NCBI GenBank assembly: GCA_024663395.1
Contig: JANFAH010000004.1
Coordinates: forward strand, 434,001-498,000
From: Pisolithus tinctorius
Lineage: Eukaryota > Basidiomycota > Agaricomycetes > Boletales > Pisolithaceae
Reading direction: 5' to 3'
Length of the DNA stretch: 64,000 bases
The notes below the pieces were generated by a model. It did not search any database and was not told where the DNA came from. It saw only the letters and a program-made list of their open reading frames with translations. Below, piece by piece: positions 38,948 to 50,909 of this stretch. How positions within the stretch are numbered: the first letter of the stretch is position 1; every line of letters begins with the position of its first letter. The translations under genes and the position numbers were made by a program.

Positions 38948-39846
38948 TGTTAAGTATGGGTTTACCCTTGGGTGACCAGGCTTCAAGACCAGGTGACAGG
39001 GGCTAAGTCTGGGTGGACTGGAGTTAAGACCAGGAGACAGGGGCCAAGTCCAGTTGGACTGGAGTTGAGGCCAGAGGTCAGGGGTAAAGTCTGGAGGACT
39101 GGACTTAAGGCCAGGAGCATGGGAACAAGACTGGGACCATGGGAAACTGGACAGTCTTGGAGTGTGCACAGGGGGAAGCCAGTCCAGGGTTGGATCTACC
39201 TCCCTTGGTCTCAGCTTATGTGCTGTACCCTTATGCAAGCCAGGGAGAGGTCTGGGACAGGGGCCAGGGACAGCTTAAGGCTTGGCCTTAGCTATAGAGT
39301 AGACTTGAGGGGTAATATGGAGTTGAGGGTAATACTAAATTGATATTCTGACTGGAGTACTATGAAGTCTGTACAGGGGTTAAATACATGAGGCTGGTCC
39401 AGGGTAGCAAACATAGAGCTGGACTTGTTGATAAGCTATTAGAAAGATGATTAGCAAGAGGACAGCCACAGAGGCTGTGCCAAGACTAATAGTCAAAGTC
39501 TGGGTGACTGGCATAACCAGAGTCAGACACAGGTTTGTATAGTAAGCAAGATCAGGAAAGGGGACTAGACTAAATATAGTACAAACAAAGGAAAGCAGAC
39601 CAGAGTTATGTCTGGGTGACCTGGACATGGACCTGGGAGGACTGGGGTGGAGCAGCACAAGGCCAGGAGGCCAGAGTGGACCAGAGATAGGGGTAAAACA
39701 CCAGACTTGAGTTATTCAGGCTGGAGTTGGGTTATCTAGGGCCAGAGTTGGGTTTTCTAGGTCAGACTAGGACTGGGCCTGACCAGAGATAGGGGCTAGG
39801 GGTCCAGACTGGACTGGAATTGAGTCCAAGAGTCATGGATATGACA
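38948..39846 (-). repeat. Solo LTR, family I (Ty3/gypsy), TSD ATTGA
   Basis: 899 bp, TGTTAAGTATGGG to TGGATATGACA; ATTGA at 38943-38947 and 39847-39851. CpG-poor relative of 46767-47671. Sense is minus by analogy with the A LTRs. Confidence 0.88.
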
Positions 39847-39992
39847 ATTGATGATAGACAATGATAAGCAAAGTAGACAATAGTTAGACCCTTAATTAAG
39901 TCTCAACTATCAAAGCTGATGAATGAACTACTGAGTGATGATGAAATGTGAGCAAGAGGGGCTCTCTGATGCCTTCTTTCTTTAGCTATCTA

Positions 39993-42398
39993 CAGTGAGG
40001 GACAAAAGTGTTGCAATGTTTGTGAGGTGTGACTTGCTGCCAATGTAGCTTGGGCTATTCTGCACAGATGATCATGATACCTATACCATTGGAAAGGGGT
40101 GACTCTAAGCTTTCCAGAGCTCTAAGGCTCAGTCCAAACAAAGCAATACATGCCAAGATACACCCTATTCTTTCCAAAAAGTGCATTGCAACACTTTTGT
40201 CCCTGACTGGTGAAATAGTGAAAAGTAGCCTTTTGATGGGATTGAGGGCATGAAGGATGGGAAAATATGATTACATAATAAACCACATTGTCTTCCAGAT
40301 GATTTGTCAGCAAGCAAACAATGACAAACATTGGACTTGTACCATTAACCCTCCCTCTTTTACCACAACTCATGAAATCATCTCTCTAGCTCACATGGTC
40401 ATTTTCTCAAGGAATTCTTATCAAATACTGGTGGCCACCAGTGTCATCAGTATAACATGCTCTCAGAACCATCAGTCCCTTAAAAAACCTGCTGTCAGTC
40501 ATTCCCTGGACTGTTTTCCCCCCCCATGCCTGATGTGTTCTGGGACTAATCAGTACTTGGAGGGCTGAAAATGTTATGGAGGTCAATCAGGCACTTCAGA
40601 ACATGATGTACAAACCAGTCCCCTCTCAACCAATGCATTTCTGGCACAGGGACACTGGTATGGAGGTTGGGGGGGGAGACAAAACCTCCTTGTGCTCCAA
40701 ACACCCTAAGAGGGTTCACTAGATCTTGCTCTGATCTGAACTTTGGATGACTGGGGAAGGGATATTCAGTCACATGTGACCAAAGGCAATATTCAGGGCC
40801 AGATGGAAGCACAGGATTCTGCTCCATGGCAGTGAAGTAGCATATCCTCCTGATGACACCCAGGGATAAAGAGGATTTTGTCTTGCCCTAACTTCCATAC
40901 CACTGTCCCTGTGCCAGAAATGCATTGGTTGAAAGGGAGCTAGTTTGTCCACCATGTGCTGAAGTGCCAGATTGACCTCCATAACATTTTCAGCCCTCCA
41001 AGTACTGATTAGTCCCAGAACACATCAGGCATGGGGGGGAAAACAGTCCAGGGAATGACTGACAGCAGGTTTTTTAAGGGACTGATGGTCCTGAGACCAT
41101 GTTATACTGATGGTACTGTGGTGGCCACCAGTATTTGATAAGAATTCCTTGAGAAAATAACCATGTGAGCTAGAGAGATGATTTCATGAGTTGTGGTAAA
41201 AGAGGGAGGGTTAATGGTACAAACTCAATGTTTGTCATTGATTACATGCTGACAAATCATCTGGAAGATCATGTGGTTTATTATGTAATCATATTTTCCC
41301 ATCCTTCATGCCCTCAATCCCATCAAAAGGCTACTTTTCACTATTTCACCAGTCAGGGACAAAAGTGTTGCAATGCACTTTTTGGAAAGAATAGGGTGTA
41401 TCTTGGCATGTATTGCTTTGTTTGGACTGAGCCTTAGAGCTCTGGAAAGCTTAGAGTCACCCATTTCCAATGGTATAGGTATCATGATCATCTGTGCAGA
41501 ATAGCCCAAGCTACATTGGCAGCAATTCACACCTCACAAACATTGTGTGTCATGACCATGACACCAGCGTAAGCCCCTAACACCTACTCCACCCTCCTCC
41601 GACATGTTCCCACGCTTCTCCACCCTCTTCCGACATGTTCCCACGCTTCTCCGCCCTCCTCCGACGTGTTCCCACACTCCTCCCACCCTCCCAACACATC
41701 TCCACACCTCTCCGAGGTCCCCTGTCCATGTTCTGACCAACTCTGCTCAACTCTGCCCTAAGGTTGGTCATGTGGGCTGTTGGACTTGCAGCCCTGCATT
41801 CTAGATAGGGTTCTGCCCTTGTGTCGGTTTTCTCCATTCTTCTGCTCCTTTGGTATTTACCCTCTCTTCCTTGTTGTAGTAGTTTCCTTGTCTCAGTTAA
41901 GGTGCCCATCGTCCCTACCCTCTATCCCTTGTGTCAGAAGGACTCTAACCCACTATACACTTATTGGTTTACATTCCATACTGCACTGCCCTTGACCTAC
42001 ATTGTATATAAGGCCACATAGTACTCTGATGTAATCAGTATGAATATCAAATAAAGTCCCCACCTTCAACTCCCTCTCAGTCCCCTCCAGAGTTTCATCT
42101 CCACTTCCTCTGAGTCTGCTCCACCTCTGAAATACGAGGGCTGAGCTTGCACAAGGGGGCAGCGCACTAGCTGAACCCAACACCCTCTCATCCAACCTCC
42201 GACCTCTGATCTCCAGCTCTGAGACTTTCCTTCATACCCCTCTGCTCACTGTTCATCGAATATCTCATCACCCAGTGGTCGGATTCGCTTTGGACTTTGA
42301 CTGCTGTACTCTGCAGCCCAACCCGCTCCAACTCCGCCCTAAGAAGGAGCCAGGGGTGTTGTCCGACTTTGACATTGTGACACTTTTGTCCCTCACTG
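39993..42398. mobile_element. Palindromic (foldback) Tc1-like element 3, TSD TA, with nested solo LTR
   Basis: Starts CAGTGAGGGACAAAAGTG and ends with its reverse complement; TA at 39991-39992 and 42399-42400. Without the LTR (41548-42374 plus one TTGTG) it is 1574 bp, nearly the same as foldback element 1. The arms are inverted copies of each other (75-codon stretches at 40029 and 41306 differ at two residues), meeting near 40775. Internal sequence is homologous to elements 1 and 2, although the termini differ. Confidence 0.88.
41548..42374 (+). repeat. Solo LTR of element B family, TSD TTGTG
   Basis: 827 bp, TGTCATGACCATGACACC to CCGACTTTGACA, flanked by TTGTG (41543-41547, 42375-42379). 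Contains the ~31-bp tandem repeat (about 41580-41690), a TATATAA box near 42005 and AATAAA near 42050. It retains CpG, unlike the foldback element around it. Confidence 0.93.
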
Positions 42399-43773
42399 TA
42401 AGTACAGTGATTTATATACAGTACAAGGGCATTGCCTATGGAAAACAAGGTACAAACACTTGGTAAGTGATTGGTAACTGATAAGTAAGGAATGTAAGTG
42501 GTGGGTAATCATCTTAGAAAGCATTGGTGAGCATTGGTAAGGATAAGTAAGCCAAAAAGTGAAGAATCAGTAAGCAAAGTTGAAAGATTGGTAAGTATTG
42601 GTAATAGGTGAGTCAAGGACAGTCAGAATGTCAAAGTATGAGTCAAGTAATGTCAGGAACTGGGAAAGTGCACTGGAATTGCATTAGGGGGAGGCTGTGC
42701 ATGTCACGTCTCAAAGAGATTGCTTCTAGGCCAAAGTGGGACAACAGAGACACAGCACCAATCTGATGCCAATATAGTACATCCAAAAGCAGACAGGGTG
42801 AGTCAGATGTCAACAGGGGTCAAGCTTTGGGGGTCTGTGGGGTGACAGGAACATAGGGGATTGCAACTTTCCCCCCCAACTGTCCTCTCAGTGAAGCAAA
42901 CAAAAACTTCATGAATGAGGCTCTGTTGGAAGCTAGGATGAAAGGGGAGTGTCTTCTGCTGTATCTTGCAACAAGGAGGCAAGATGTGCATCATTCTCAT
43001 CATGGATGTGATCAGGGAGAGTGGAGAACAGTAGATTACACTGTAGCTGTTGCAATTTTGGAAGAATGATGGATGAGATTGGTGTGAAGATGTTGCAGGG
43101 AGCAGGGAGGAAGGAGGAAGGATCCATATGCTTCTTGGATGGGAGAGACTGAAATGACCACATAAGATCTTTCTAACCAAATGACAAACCTGAGGTGACC
43201 AAAGAATGTCCTCCTAGAGGTCATACTGACAAAAAGAACATGCTGTCCAAGCTGGATGGGCTGAGAGGGGGCAGATGAACATGGGATGTACCAGGACACT
43301 TCAGGATGGAAGCTGGTAGGAATTCCTGGTAGATATATGTAGCCATGGTCCCTAGCAAAGGGGGAAAGTGAAATGATTGATGTGGAGGCAGCCATATCAG
43401 AAGAATTAGTGAAATGAGCATCTTTTGGAGGGAGTGCTGTAGAAACATGTGGAGTGTGCAGATCCTTTCCAATTTTGGAAGGTAGGATTGCATGGCTGAG
43501 CACTACACATGAGTGTGGGGTTGGTGTCAGTCTCTGCAGAAGTGGTGGAGATATGTCAAAAACCAGAATGCCATACATGGGTGCTTAAGAATTTTTACTT
43601 GCACTAAACTTGCTTCCTTCTTTTTTCTTTGGCATTGATGACCCATTCTTGTGCAAAGGATGACTGCCAATGTTTCTGGGAGTCATTTTACACATGAGGG
43701 CTATAGTCTTCATCTCAATTCATCAGCAGTATCCATATCCACCTCACCAAACACCTTTGGTGTGTGACATTGG

Positions 43774-44460
43774 GTCTGTGAGCATGCTTCCTGTGACATT
43801 TTGAAAACATTCTCACTGGTATGACATTCACAGTCCTCAGGCAATTTTGATATCTCATCACAATGGATAAGGCAAATGGGGCAAGGGTGATTTGACATCA
43901 CACCACATATGAGTGCCATGACTGCTCTGAGTGACAAAGATTGTGAGCCTGCATTCATGATATTTTGGGCAGCATATCCACTTACTGCTCTTCATAATCA
44001 GCTGAAAGAATTAGTATGGTAGGAAAAAGTCAGTGTGCAATGCCATCCCAACACATTACCCAATAGCCAGTTTTTGAGTACTCTGATATTGTATCAAGTA
44101 TCTTCTTGAATGATTCATGCCAAACATGATCCTTGGCAAATGATTTCTTTCCAGAGTACTTGTCTTCCTTCACCTATTAGAAGTGCAATACAGAAAGTCA
44201 GCCAGTGTACTCAACACTGTCAATGAAGGAACTTATGATTGGTAACCACTGGACTACATGGCCACCACCTAAACCTTCACCATTACAGATCCAAGTAGGT
44301 GGATTTGCAATCTGCACAACAACTGGATACCCTTTTTGTCAACCAAATGACAACAACTTCGCTTTATCAGCATATAAAACAAATGCTAGAACTTTGCCAT
44401 ATGAAGGTAGATTATGTCAGCAACAGGAAAGCTTAAGGGTGTCCAAAGGACCCTAAATCA
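43774..44460 (-). pseudogene. Plavaka-like transposase, central part, with an intron
   Basis: Minus strand: YGKVLAFVLYADKAKLLSFG, KGYPVVVQIANPPTWICNGE, GLGGGHVVQWLP, VWHESFKKILDTISEYSKTG and LFPTILILSADYEE. An intron (43985-43927, GTAAGT to CAG, 59 nt) then joins in frame to AVMALICGVMSNHPCPICLI, the Cys-x2-Cys block typical of Plavaka. It ends at the E insertion (43773). The transposase cuts and pastes elements of the CACTA group. Stops in several places; dead. Confidence 0.82.
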
Positions 44461-44538
44461 ACTCCTATAGCTCTAGGGAGCTTGGGATTATACCAGACTA
44501 GAGCCCAGTGTGAGTAACCAATGGATTGTGATGAGGTA

Positions 44539-44591
44539 CAGCAGCTCAAAAAACTGTCTGCATGTTTGTATGTTTTACATTAGTTATGATC
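44539..44591 (+). repeat. Remnant of a foldback-element terminus
   Basis: CAGCAGCTCAAAAAACTG and the following CATGTTTGTATGTTTTACA match the first ~55 bp of foldback element 1 after a TA. No second terminus is visible, and the surrounding 44461-44820 has no gene. Confidence 0.6.
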
Positions 44592-44820
44592 TATGCATTA
44601 CTGCTTGATGGTTAAATGTGTAGTGTATGTTTTGTACTAGCTGTGTCTTTGTGAATGAGAAAACTAAGGAAAGGGACTGGGCGAAAAACCAGAGGTTTTT
44701 CTGGCCCTAAGCAATGGCCCAAAGATGTCCTTGAGCTGAGCTGTGGTTCCTAAAGGGTAGGAGTTAGTGATGCATCCAGCAAAGCTTGAGGGCCAAGGAG
44801 GAAGGAGCTAAGTTACTTAC

Positions 44821-45391
44821 TGTTAAGTCTGGGTCTTCACCAGTCCAAGGCCAGTCCAGAGTCTGGTTGGGGGTCAGAGGGTAATATGAGGTACTAAGGG
44901 ATTTGGACTGTTGGACTTAGTGACTGATGGCACAGTGCTATTCCCTTGCATGGGCTGTAGTCTGGTTGAGAGGCAGAGGGGACCAGGTTATGACAAGACT
45001 AAGTTGATTTCAGACTGAGGCTAAACAGATTATCCTATGGCTTAAATACTAGAAGTAACCTAAGTGTAATGTAGCACCAGAGATCAGTCTGCACTGGTAC
45101 AGCAATGATTGGTAAACATATTGGTAAGTAGTGTTACAAAGAATATTATCAAGCAAGAGTATGAACAAAGGGATTACTGGGAACTGGGGCAGGACTAGTG
45201 GCTGGGCCAGGTATTACACCAGCCTGGTACCAACTGAGCAAAGAACTCAATTGGGCACTGCCTTGCAGTGCCTCATGAGCTAACACATTTCTGGGTCAAA
45301 GGGTTAAGGCCAGGACCAGGGCAAGGGTTGGATGAGACTGGTTGAGACCAGCATAGAGCCAGTCTAGGGTGGTCTGGACACAGTTGTGACA
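44821..45391 (-). repeat. Solo LTR, element A-like, TSD CTTAC
   Basis: 571 bp, TGTTAAGTCTGGG to CAGTTGTGACA, flanked by CTTAC (44816-44820, 45392-45396). Internal sequence (CATGGGCTGTAGTCTGG, TTGATTTCAGACTG) matches the M1 LTR. CpG-poor. Confidence 0.88.
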
Positions 45392-45399
45392 CTTACAGC

Positions 45400-46766
45400 T
45401 CAATGTACTAGGGGGAGCATGTAGTGCTTGAATTTTTCCAGTATTGTTGGTTCTGTTTGGAGGAATGGGGCTAATATCAGGGCATGGTGGCAGAGGTAGA
45501 GTGTGAAAGAATCTCCAGTCCACCTTCCCATGGTTTTGACTATGTCAAAGGGGACTCCTTTGAGTAGGTAAAACAAGGTTCCTCCAATCCATAGGCTGTG
45601 TCCTTTCAGAGATGGAATCTCTTTGTGAGTCTTGGTGATCATTGTGAGCTTTTTGGATACCTCAGCTTTGGAGAGGGGACATATGCCTGTTGCTGGGAGG
45701 TACCAGGTGAACAGGTGGCCTGCTCATTGGCTGGGTTCAGATGGATGTGGTTCTCTAGAGCACATAAGGGATCTGTCACTGATGAAACTTGGTGTGGCAT
45801 GCATTGGACTGTTTCTCCTTTCTGATCACATTTTGTAGTGGGGAGGTGGAATACTAGCACAGGTAGGCCATTGTGGTCATGTGTGAGTTTGAATCCTGCT
45901 CAGGTGATGTGTTTGGCAGGTTTGAAACTCTGTATGGTGGGCACTGTGAACTCTCCCAGCCTGGCTATGCAGTAGAAGGACATGACTAAGCAGGTGAAAA
46001 TGGCTGCATTGCATGGGTCATTGTGGTCAAACAGACTGTGGAATACCACTAAGATGTTGACTGTGAACAGGGCTCTCCAAGGGTGCTTGGATGTGTTTGG
46101 AGCAAGTCTTGTAGTGCCCTCAAGTATCACTTTGTATTCAGCCTCATTTATGTCCCAGCTGCAGCCATGGACAATATGCCAGGCTCTGATTCTGGCTGCA
46201 TAGTTGGCTAGGGTGGAACTAGAGTGAGTACCAGCAGAACTCACTAGGAAAGTGGTGAGTGTGTTGGAGGATATTGGACATCTGCTCTCATCAGGGATGT
46301 TGTTCAGATCGTGGAAGACATGGAATACTAAGAGGCTGGTTCCATATAGCTCTTTAGTGGAGTCTGTCCATGAGGCTCCAATTATGCTGGTTATCCTGTC
46401 CACTGTGGATTGTGGGAGGGGAGAGAGCACTGTCAGGTGTAGTGGGAGGTGGGCAGGATGCCATAGGATTAATCTTTCTTTGGCTAGACAGTGGGGCTGG
46501 AGGTGTGAAATGGTGGGGGTGAGGTGGGGATGGTAGGGTTTTGGTTTCTGGGTCATATTTGGGTCTGTAGTGCTGATGGGTGTGTTGTCTTTGGTTATGC
46601 TGTTTTCAGTACTTGGGGTTGATGACTTGTTGAATGAGTTGATCAGAAGCCTGTTTGTCTGTGACCAGTCTAGCCTTGGCTTCTTTTTGGCATGCAACAT
46701 TGTTAATTGCCTGGGCTGGTTGGGTAGTGTAGTAGCCATCTCTCTGCACCCTGTGTTCTGCAGGGG
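45400..46766 (-). pseudogene. Tyrosine recombinase of a DIRS/Ngaro-like retroelement
   Basis: Minus strand. A Pro/Thr/Ser-rich N-terminus is followed by WTDSTKELYGTSLLVFHVF (SAM-like core-binding domain) and the first catalytic Arg in CIARLGEFTV (about 45955). A frame-shifted middle follows. The C-terminal box is KGHSLWIGGTLFYLLKGVPF, then MGRWTGDSFTLYL with the nucleophile Tyr and HHALILAPFLQ (about 45590-45480). HxxR has become HxxW (CGG to TGG), so it is inactive. The frame stops at TGA after MLPLVH. Such enzymes integrate circular DNA without target duplications. The RT of the same element is at 47677-48613. Confidence 0.8.
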
Positions 46767-47671
46767 TGTCAAGTACGGGTTTACCCTCAGAGGGACCAGG
46801 CTTCAAGACCGGGTGACAGGGGTTAAGTCCGAGTGGCCAAAGTCAAGGCCGAGAGACAGGGGCCAAGTCCAGTTGGACCGGAGTTGAGCCTGGAGGTTAG
46901 GGGCTAAGTCTGGAGGACCAGACTTAAGACCGGGAGTGCAGGAATAAGGCCAGTAGCATGGGAAACCGACTGGTCTTGGAGTGCGCACAAGGGGAAGCTG
47001 GTCCAGGGTTGGATCTACCTCCCTTGGTCTCAGCTTATGTGCTGTACCCTTATGCAAGCCGGGGAGAGGTCTGGGACAGGGGCCAGGGATAGCCTAAGGC
47101 TCGGCCTTAGCTATAGAGTAGACTCGGGGTGTAGTACAGGAGTTGAGGGTAATACTTAATTGATATTCTGACTGGGGTGCTACAAAGTATGTACAGGGGT
47201 TAAATACATGAGGCTGGTCTGGGATAACAAACATAGAGCTGGACTTGTTAATAAGCTATTAGCAAGAAGATTAGCAAGAGTGTGGATAGCCACAGTGGCT
47301 ATGCAGAGGCTAATAGCCAAAGTCTGGGTGACTGGCATAAGTGGGGTCAGACACAGGATATGTACAGTAAGCAGGGTTAGACAAAAGGACGAGACTAAAT
47401 ATAGCACAAACAAAGGAAAACAGACCGGAGTTATGTCCGGGTGACCTGGACATAGACCTGGGAGGACCGGGGTGGAGCAGTGCAAGGCCGGAAGGCCAGA
47501 ATGGACCAGAGATAGGGGTAAAAGACCGGACTTGAGTTATTTAGGCCAGAGTTGGGTTATCTAGGGCTGGGACTGGGTTTTCTAGGCCAGACTAGGACCA
47601 GACTTGACCGGAGATAGGGGCTAGGGGTCTGGACTGGACTGAGTCCAAGTCTGAGAGTCATGGATATGACA
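46767..47671 (-). repeat. Solo LTR, family I, TSD AGGGG, CpG-retaining copy
   Basis: 905 bp, TGTCAAGTACGGG to TGGATATGACA, flanked by AGGGG (46762-46766, 47672-47676). It separates RT/RNase H from recombinase in the retroelement. More CpG survives than in the copy at 38948. Confidence 0.92.
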
Positions 47672-47676
47672 AGGGG

Positions 47677-48613
47677 ATAAAGGGGTGTTGAAGTTGAAAA
47701 TGACATGCTTAAGTTTGAGAGGGAGGGGGATTGGAGGTAGGAGGAGAGCATAGGAGTTGTATTCACCCATTGAAGGGCAGTCTGCTGGGTTCTCTCCACT
47801 TGGTATGTATCTTGTGTGGACACCAAGGATGCTAGAGCAGTTATCAGAAGTGAAGTTGTGGATGTGTTTAAAGACCTCATTTGTCTCTCTGTTCTGATGC
47901 CTGCTGACCCACCAGCCTTCAACAACTCCTGAGTTGTCCCCATGGGCAAGGACATGGGATGGAGCATGGAGTATAGAGCTGATTGTGTGAATGAGCAGCT
48001 CAAAGCTGATGGCTTCTGCCCATCCAATGTCCTGGTGCTTCCCTCCTTCTGACTGCCAACCTGGGTTGAGCCTCCAGGCTCTCCATCATGTGTCAATAAT
48101 GATTGGTGATGCCAAAACCAGAGCTAGCATCAGAGAACACTCTGAGGTCTGTGAGTGTGTGGGGGGGTGTGATGGGTCAGATGACTCTGCCTGTTTGAAG
48201 AACATTCATCCACCATTCTAGGTCCATTTGTATTTGTTTGTCTGGTTGGTGGGGCATGAAAGGTTTTGGCATGCATATGGCTGCCATGCACTCGGGGCTG
48301 GTGAGGTACACATGACCTTTGGGGATGACAGCAGATGCATGCAACAGTTTGCCATATAGCTCTTGTATGTCTTGTAGCATGTGAGTTAGTCTCTTTCACC
48401 ATGAGTGGATGGTGTGCAGGTACTTTTCTACTTTTCCCTTGCTTAGAGATACAGTCATATCTTTGAGATTCCAGAGGAAACCTATGTAGATTGTTGAGTG
48501 TGTGAATGGTTGATCCTTCTCTGCCTCCCATGGGATTCCTAGCTCATGGGAGAGGTGGTTGATGTCTGTGAAGCTGTATGTGAACTCAGCATTGTGGTCT
48601 GATCTGGGTGAGG
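47677..48613 (-). pseudogene. DIRS/Ngaro-like reverse transcriptase C-terminus and RNase H
   Basis: Minus strand: LSHELGIPWEAEKDQPF, IYIGFLWNLKDMTVSL and YLHTIHSW, then TGA (48396-48398, Trp expected). ELYGKLLHASAVIPKGHVYL and LEWWMNVLQTGRV follow, then in another frame RNase H with GDNSGVVEGWW, HTRYIPSGENPADCPS (about 47800). Block order is that of the RT-RNase H of tyrosine-recombinase retroelements of agaricomycetes. The palm and fingers, including the YxDD motif, are absent: sequence stops at the B LTR (48614) and does not resume on the far side of B. Confidence 0.8.
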
Positions 48614-49459
48614 TGTCAAAGTCAGACAACACCCCTGGCTCCTTCTTAGGGCGGAGTTGGAGCGGGTTGGGCTGCGGAGTACAGCGGTCAAAGTCTGAAG
48701 CGAATCTGACCACTGGGTGGTGAGATATTTGTCAAACAGTGAGCAGAGGGGTATGAAGGAAAGTTTTGGAGGCTGAGGTTGGAGTCAGAGCTGGAGGTCA
48801 GAGGTCAGAGGTCAGATGAGATGGTGTTGGGTTCAGCTAGTGCGCTGCCCCCTTGCGTGAGCTCAGCCCTCATATTTCAGAGGTGGAGTGGACTCAGAGG
48901 AAGTGGAGACAAAACTCTGGAGGGGACTGAGAGGGAGTTGAAGGTGGGGACTTTATTCGATATTCGTACTGATTACATCGGAGTACTACATGGCCTTATA
49001 TATGATGTAGGTCAAGGGTGGTGCAGTATGGAATGTAAACCAATAAGTGTATAGTGGGTTAGAGTCCTTCTGACACAAGGGATAGAGGGTAGGGACGACG
49101 GGGACCTTAACTGAGACAAGGAAACTACTACAACAAGGAAGAGAGGGTAAATACCAAAGGAGCAGAAGAATGGAGAAAACCGACATGAGGGTGGAACCCT
49201 ATCTAGAATGCAGGGCTGCAAGTCCAACAGCCCATGTGACCAACCTTAGGGCAGAGTTGAGTGGAGTTGGTCAGAACATGGACAGGGGACCTCGGAGAGG
49301 TGTGGAGATGTGTCAGGAGGGTAGGAGGAGCATGGGAACACGTCAGAGGAGGGTGGAGAAGCGCGGGAACATGTCGGAAGAGGGTGGAGAAGCGTGGGAA
49401 CATGTCAGAGGAGGGCAGAGTAGGTGTTAGGGGCTTACACTGGTGTCATGGCCATGACA
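48614..49459 (-). repeat. B 3' LTR
   Basis: 846 bp, plus-strand ends TGTCAAAGTCAGAC and GGCCATGACA. On the minus strand it holds a TATATAA box (plus about 48996-49002) and AATAAA (about 48950). It includes a ~31-bp tandem repeat with three imperfect units (about 49330-49425) and an extra AGGTCAG repeat that makes it 20 bp longer than the 5' LTR. The polypurine tract complement GTATCCCCCCC is at 49460-49470. Confidence 0.92.
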
Positions 49460-49487
49460 GTATCCCCCCCTGAAGGCCATAGCAAAG

Positions 49488-50343
49488 CTACAATGGAGGT
49501 GAGTGAGGTCCAGGTTTATGAGGATAGCGAGCATGGTAAGCAGCCAACAACTCAGAGGCACATTCTAACTCCGTTGCCAACACCCAAGAGGTCTTGTCTT
49601 CAGTATTCTCATAGCCTGCCCAGCGGACTAGATACAACAACTGACAATGATGGTGGCAGTGATCCACCTTTGAGTCGAGGATCTCCGAAATCTCGTACTC
49701 AAGGTCACCATCCACCTCAACAGGCAGAGGCAGAGGTTGGTGTTGATCAGGGAAGGGGTTTGGAGTAGCAGGCTCTAACTGCGACATGTGAAAGACAGGG
49801 TGGATGGCCCACATTGCATCAGGTAAGCGGAGGGTGATGGAGTGCGTACCAGGCCTAGCTATGATAGCATAGGGGCCCAAGTTCTTCTCCGCAAGTTTAG
49901 CTGAAGGGCGGGTGGAGCAGAAGTACTTGGCCTTGACATAAGCCTGGTCACTGACTTTGAACTCTGGTGGCAGAATGCATCTAGCATCAGCTGGACCTTG
50001 ATAGCAGAGTTGAGTGGCAGCCATCTCAGTGTGGAGGAAGTCATGCAGGGCGGAAAGCTCCACAACATAGTTATGGGCCTTCGGAGAGGTGAGATCGTGG
50101 TCAGAGTAAACTGACAAGTTTGGGTGGTACCCCTTATTAGCGAAAAAGGGAGAGACTCCAGTAGTAGCACTTGGCACATTATTACAAGCAAACTCCACTA
50201 GTGGGAGTAACTCCGACCAATCATCTTGCTGATAGTTACAGTAGGTGCGGAGATACTGCTCAAGGGTCTGATTCATGCACTCTGTCTGGCCATCGCCTTC
50301 TGGGTGGTAGCCCGATGTAAAATGAAGGCACATATCTAAGGCC
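49488..50343 (-). pseudogene. B pol, integrase C-terminus and chromodomain
   Basis: Minus strand, open for 281 codons: HFTSGYHPEGDGQTECMNQ (end of the integrase core with the catalytic Glu lost in the motif shown as TECMNQ; A has TERTNQ), then WSELLPLVEFACNN, AKLAEKNLGPYAII (GPY/F) and a chromodomain starting SEILDSKVDH with YLVRWAGYEN and SWVLATELE. It ends in PHKPGPHSPPL and a stop at 49488. The N-terminal part continues at 58360, across element A. The reading frame itself is undamaged here. Confidence 0.87.
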
Positions 50344-50871
50344 TGTCATAGCCATGTCTCGACCCCAGCCGGACTCAGCCTCGCACTCACTTAGTCCGGC
50401 ATCGGCCTCGCCTGTTTGCTATCCCCAGATGTCCTAGCGCGGTGAACACTGCTTTGCAGTGTCTGTCATTTCGGTTAAGTCCTGTCCCCGGTCCTGTCCC
50501 CGGTCTGCCTGTCCCGGTCTCCGTTACCTTAGTCATACGTTAGTAATCCTTGTCTTACCAATCCTCTTAGCAATCCTTGCGAGACCGGCATTACTGGTCT
50601 CCGTACTATAGTTACTTCTAGTATATAAACTCGTAGATACTCGGCCTGTAGACCTCAGTCTGAAATCAACTAAGTTACCCGTGATAACCCTGTCTCGGCC
50701 TTGGACTCGGACTGGGACCCACGCAAGGGAATAGCGCTGTACCTTCAGTTGCTAAGTCCAAGCAGTCCACTCATCTGTACCTTCGTCTTTGCCCCTGACT
50801 CCGATCCCTCGGCCTCGTGCCCGCTTCGGTCTCCGGTCCGGTCTCAACCCGGACAATCCTCGTACTTGACA
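50344..50871 (+). repeat. A 5' LTR
   Basis: 528 bp, TGTCATAGCCATG to CGTACTTGACA. TATATAAA at 50622-50629 is the likely core promoter. The sequence after it, GTATTTCAGACTC, lacks the TGG expected of a tRNA primer site. Confidence 0.94.
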
Positions 50872-50909
50872 GTATTTCAGACTCGCCACTTGTGTGGGTC
50901 TAAACCATC

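Larger units (their letters stand above)
38641..43769 (-). mobile_element. E unit copy 2, ~1.82 kb without insertions, inserted in the Plavaka transposase
   Basis: Pieces 38641-38947, 39852-39990 and 42401-43769 align in order with E copy 1 (same TGTGAGTC start, GTGTGACA end, GTAAG-rich middle and the minus-strand frame containing PGIPTSFHPE). The flanks are TCAG (38637-38640) and TTGG (43770-43773), which both derive from TCGG by opposite CpG transitions; this would be a decayed 4-bp duplication. It contains a solo LTR (38948-39846) and a foldback element (39993-42398). No function assigned. Confidence 0.65.

Noticed and set aside
50872..50890. A tRNA primer-binding site after the A 5' LTR.
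   Set aside because: GTATTTCAGACTC has no TGG start and no tRNA 3' end match that I can recall; self-priming or another mode is possible, so no feature was called.
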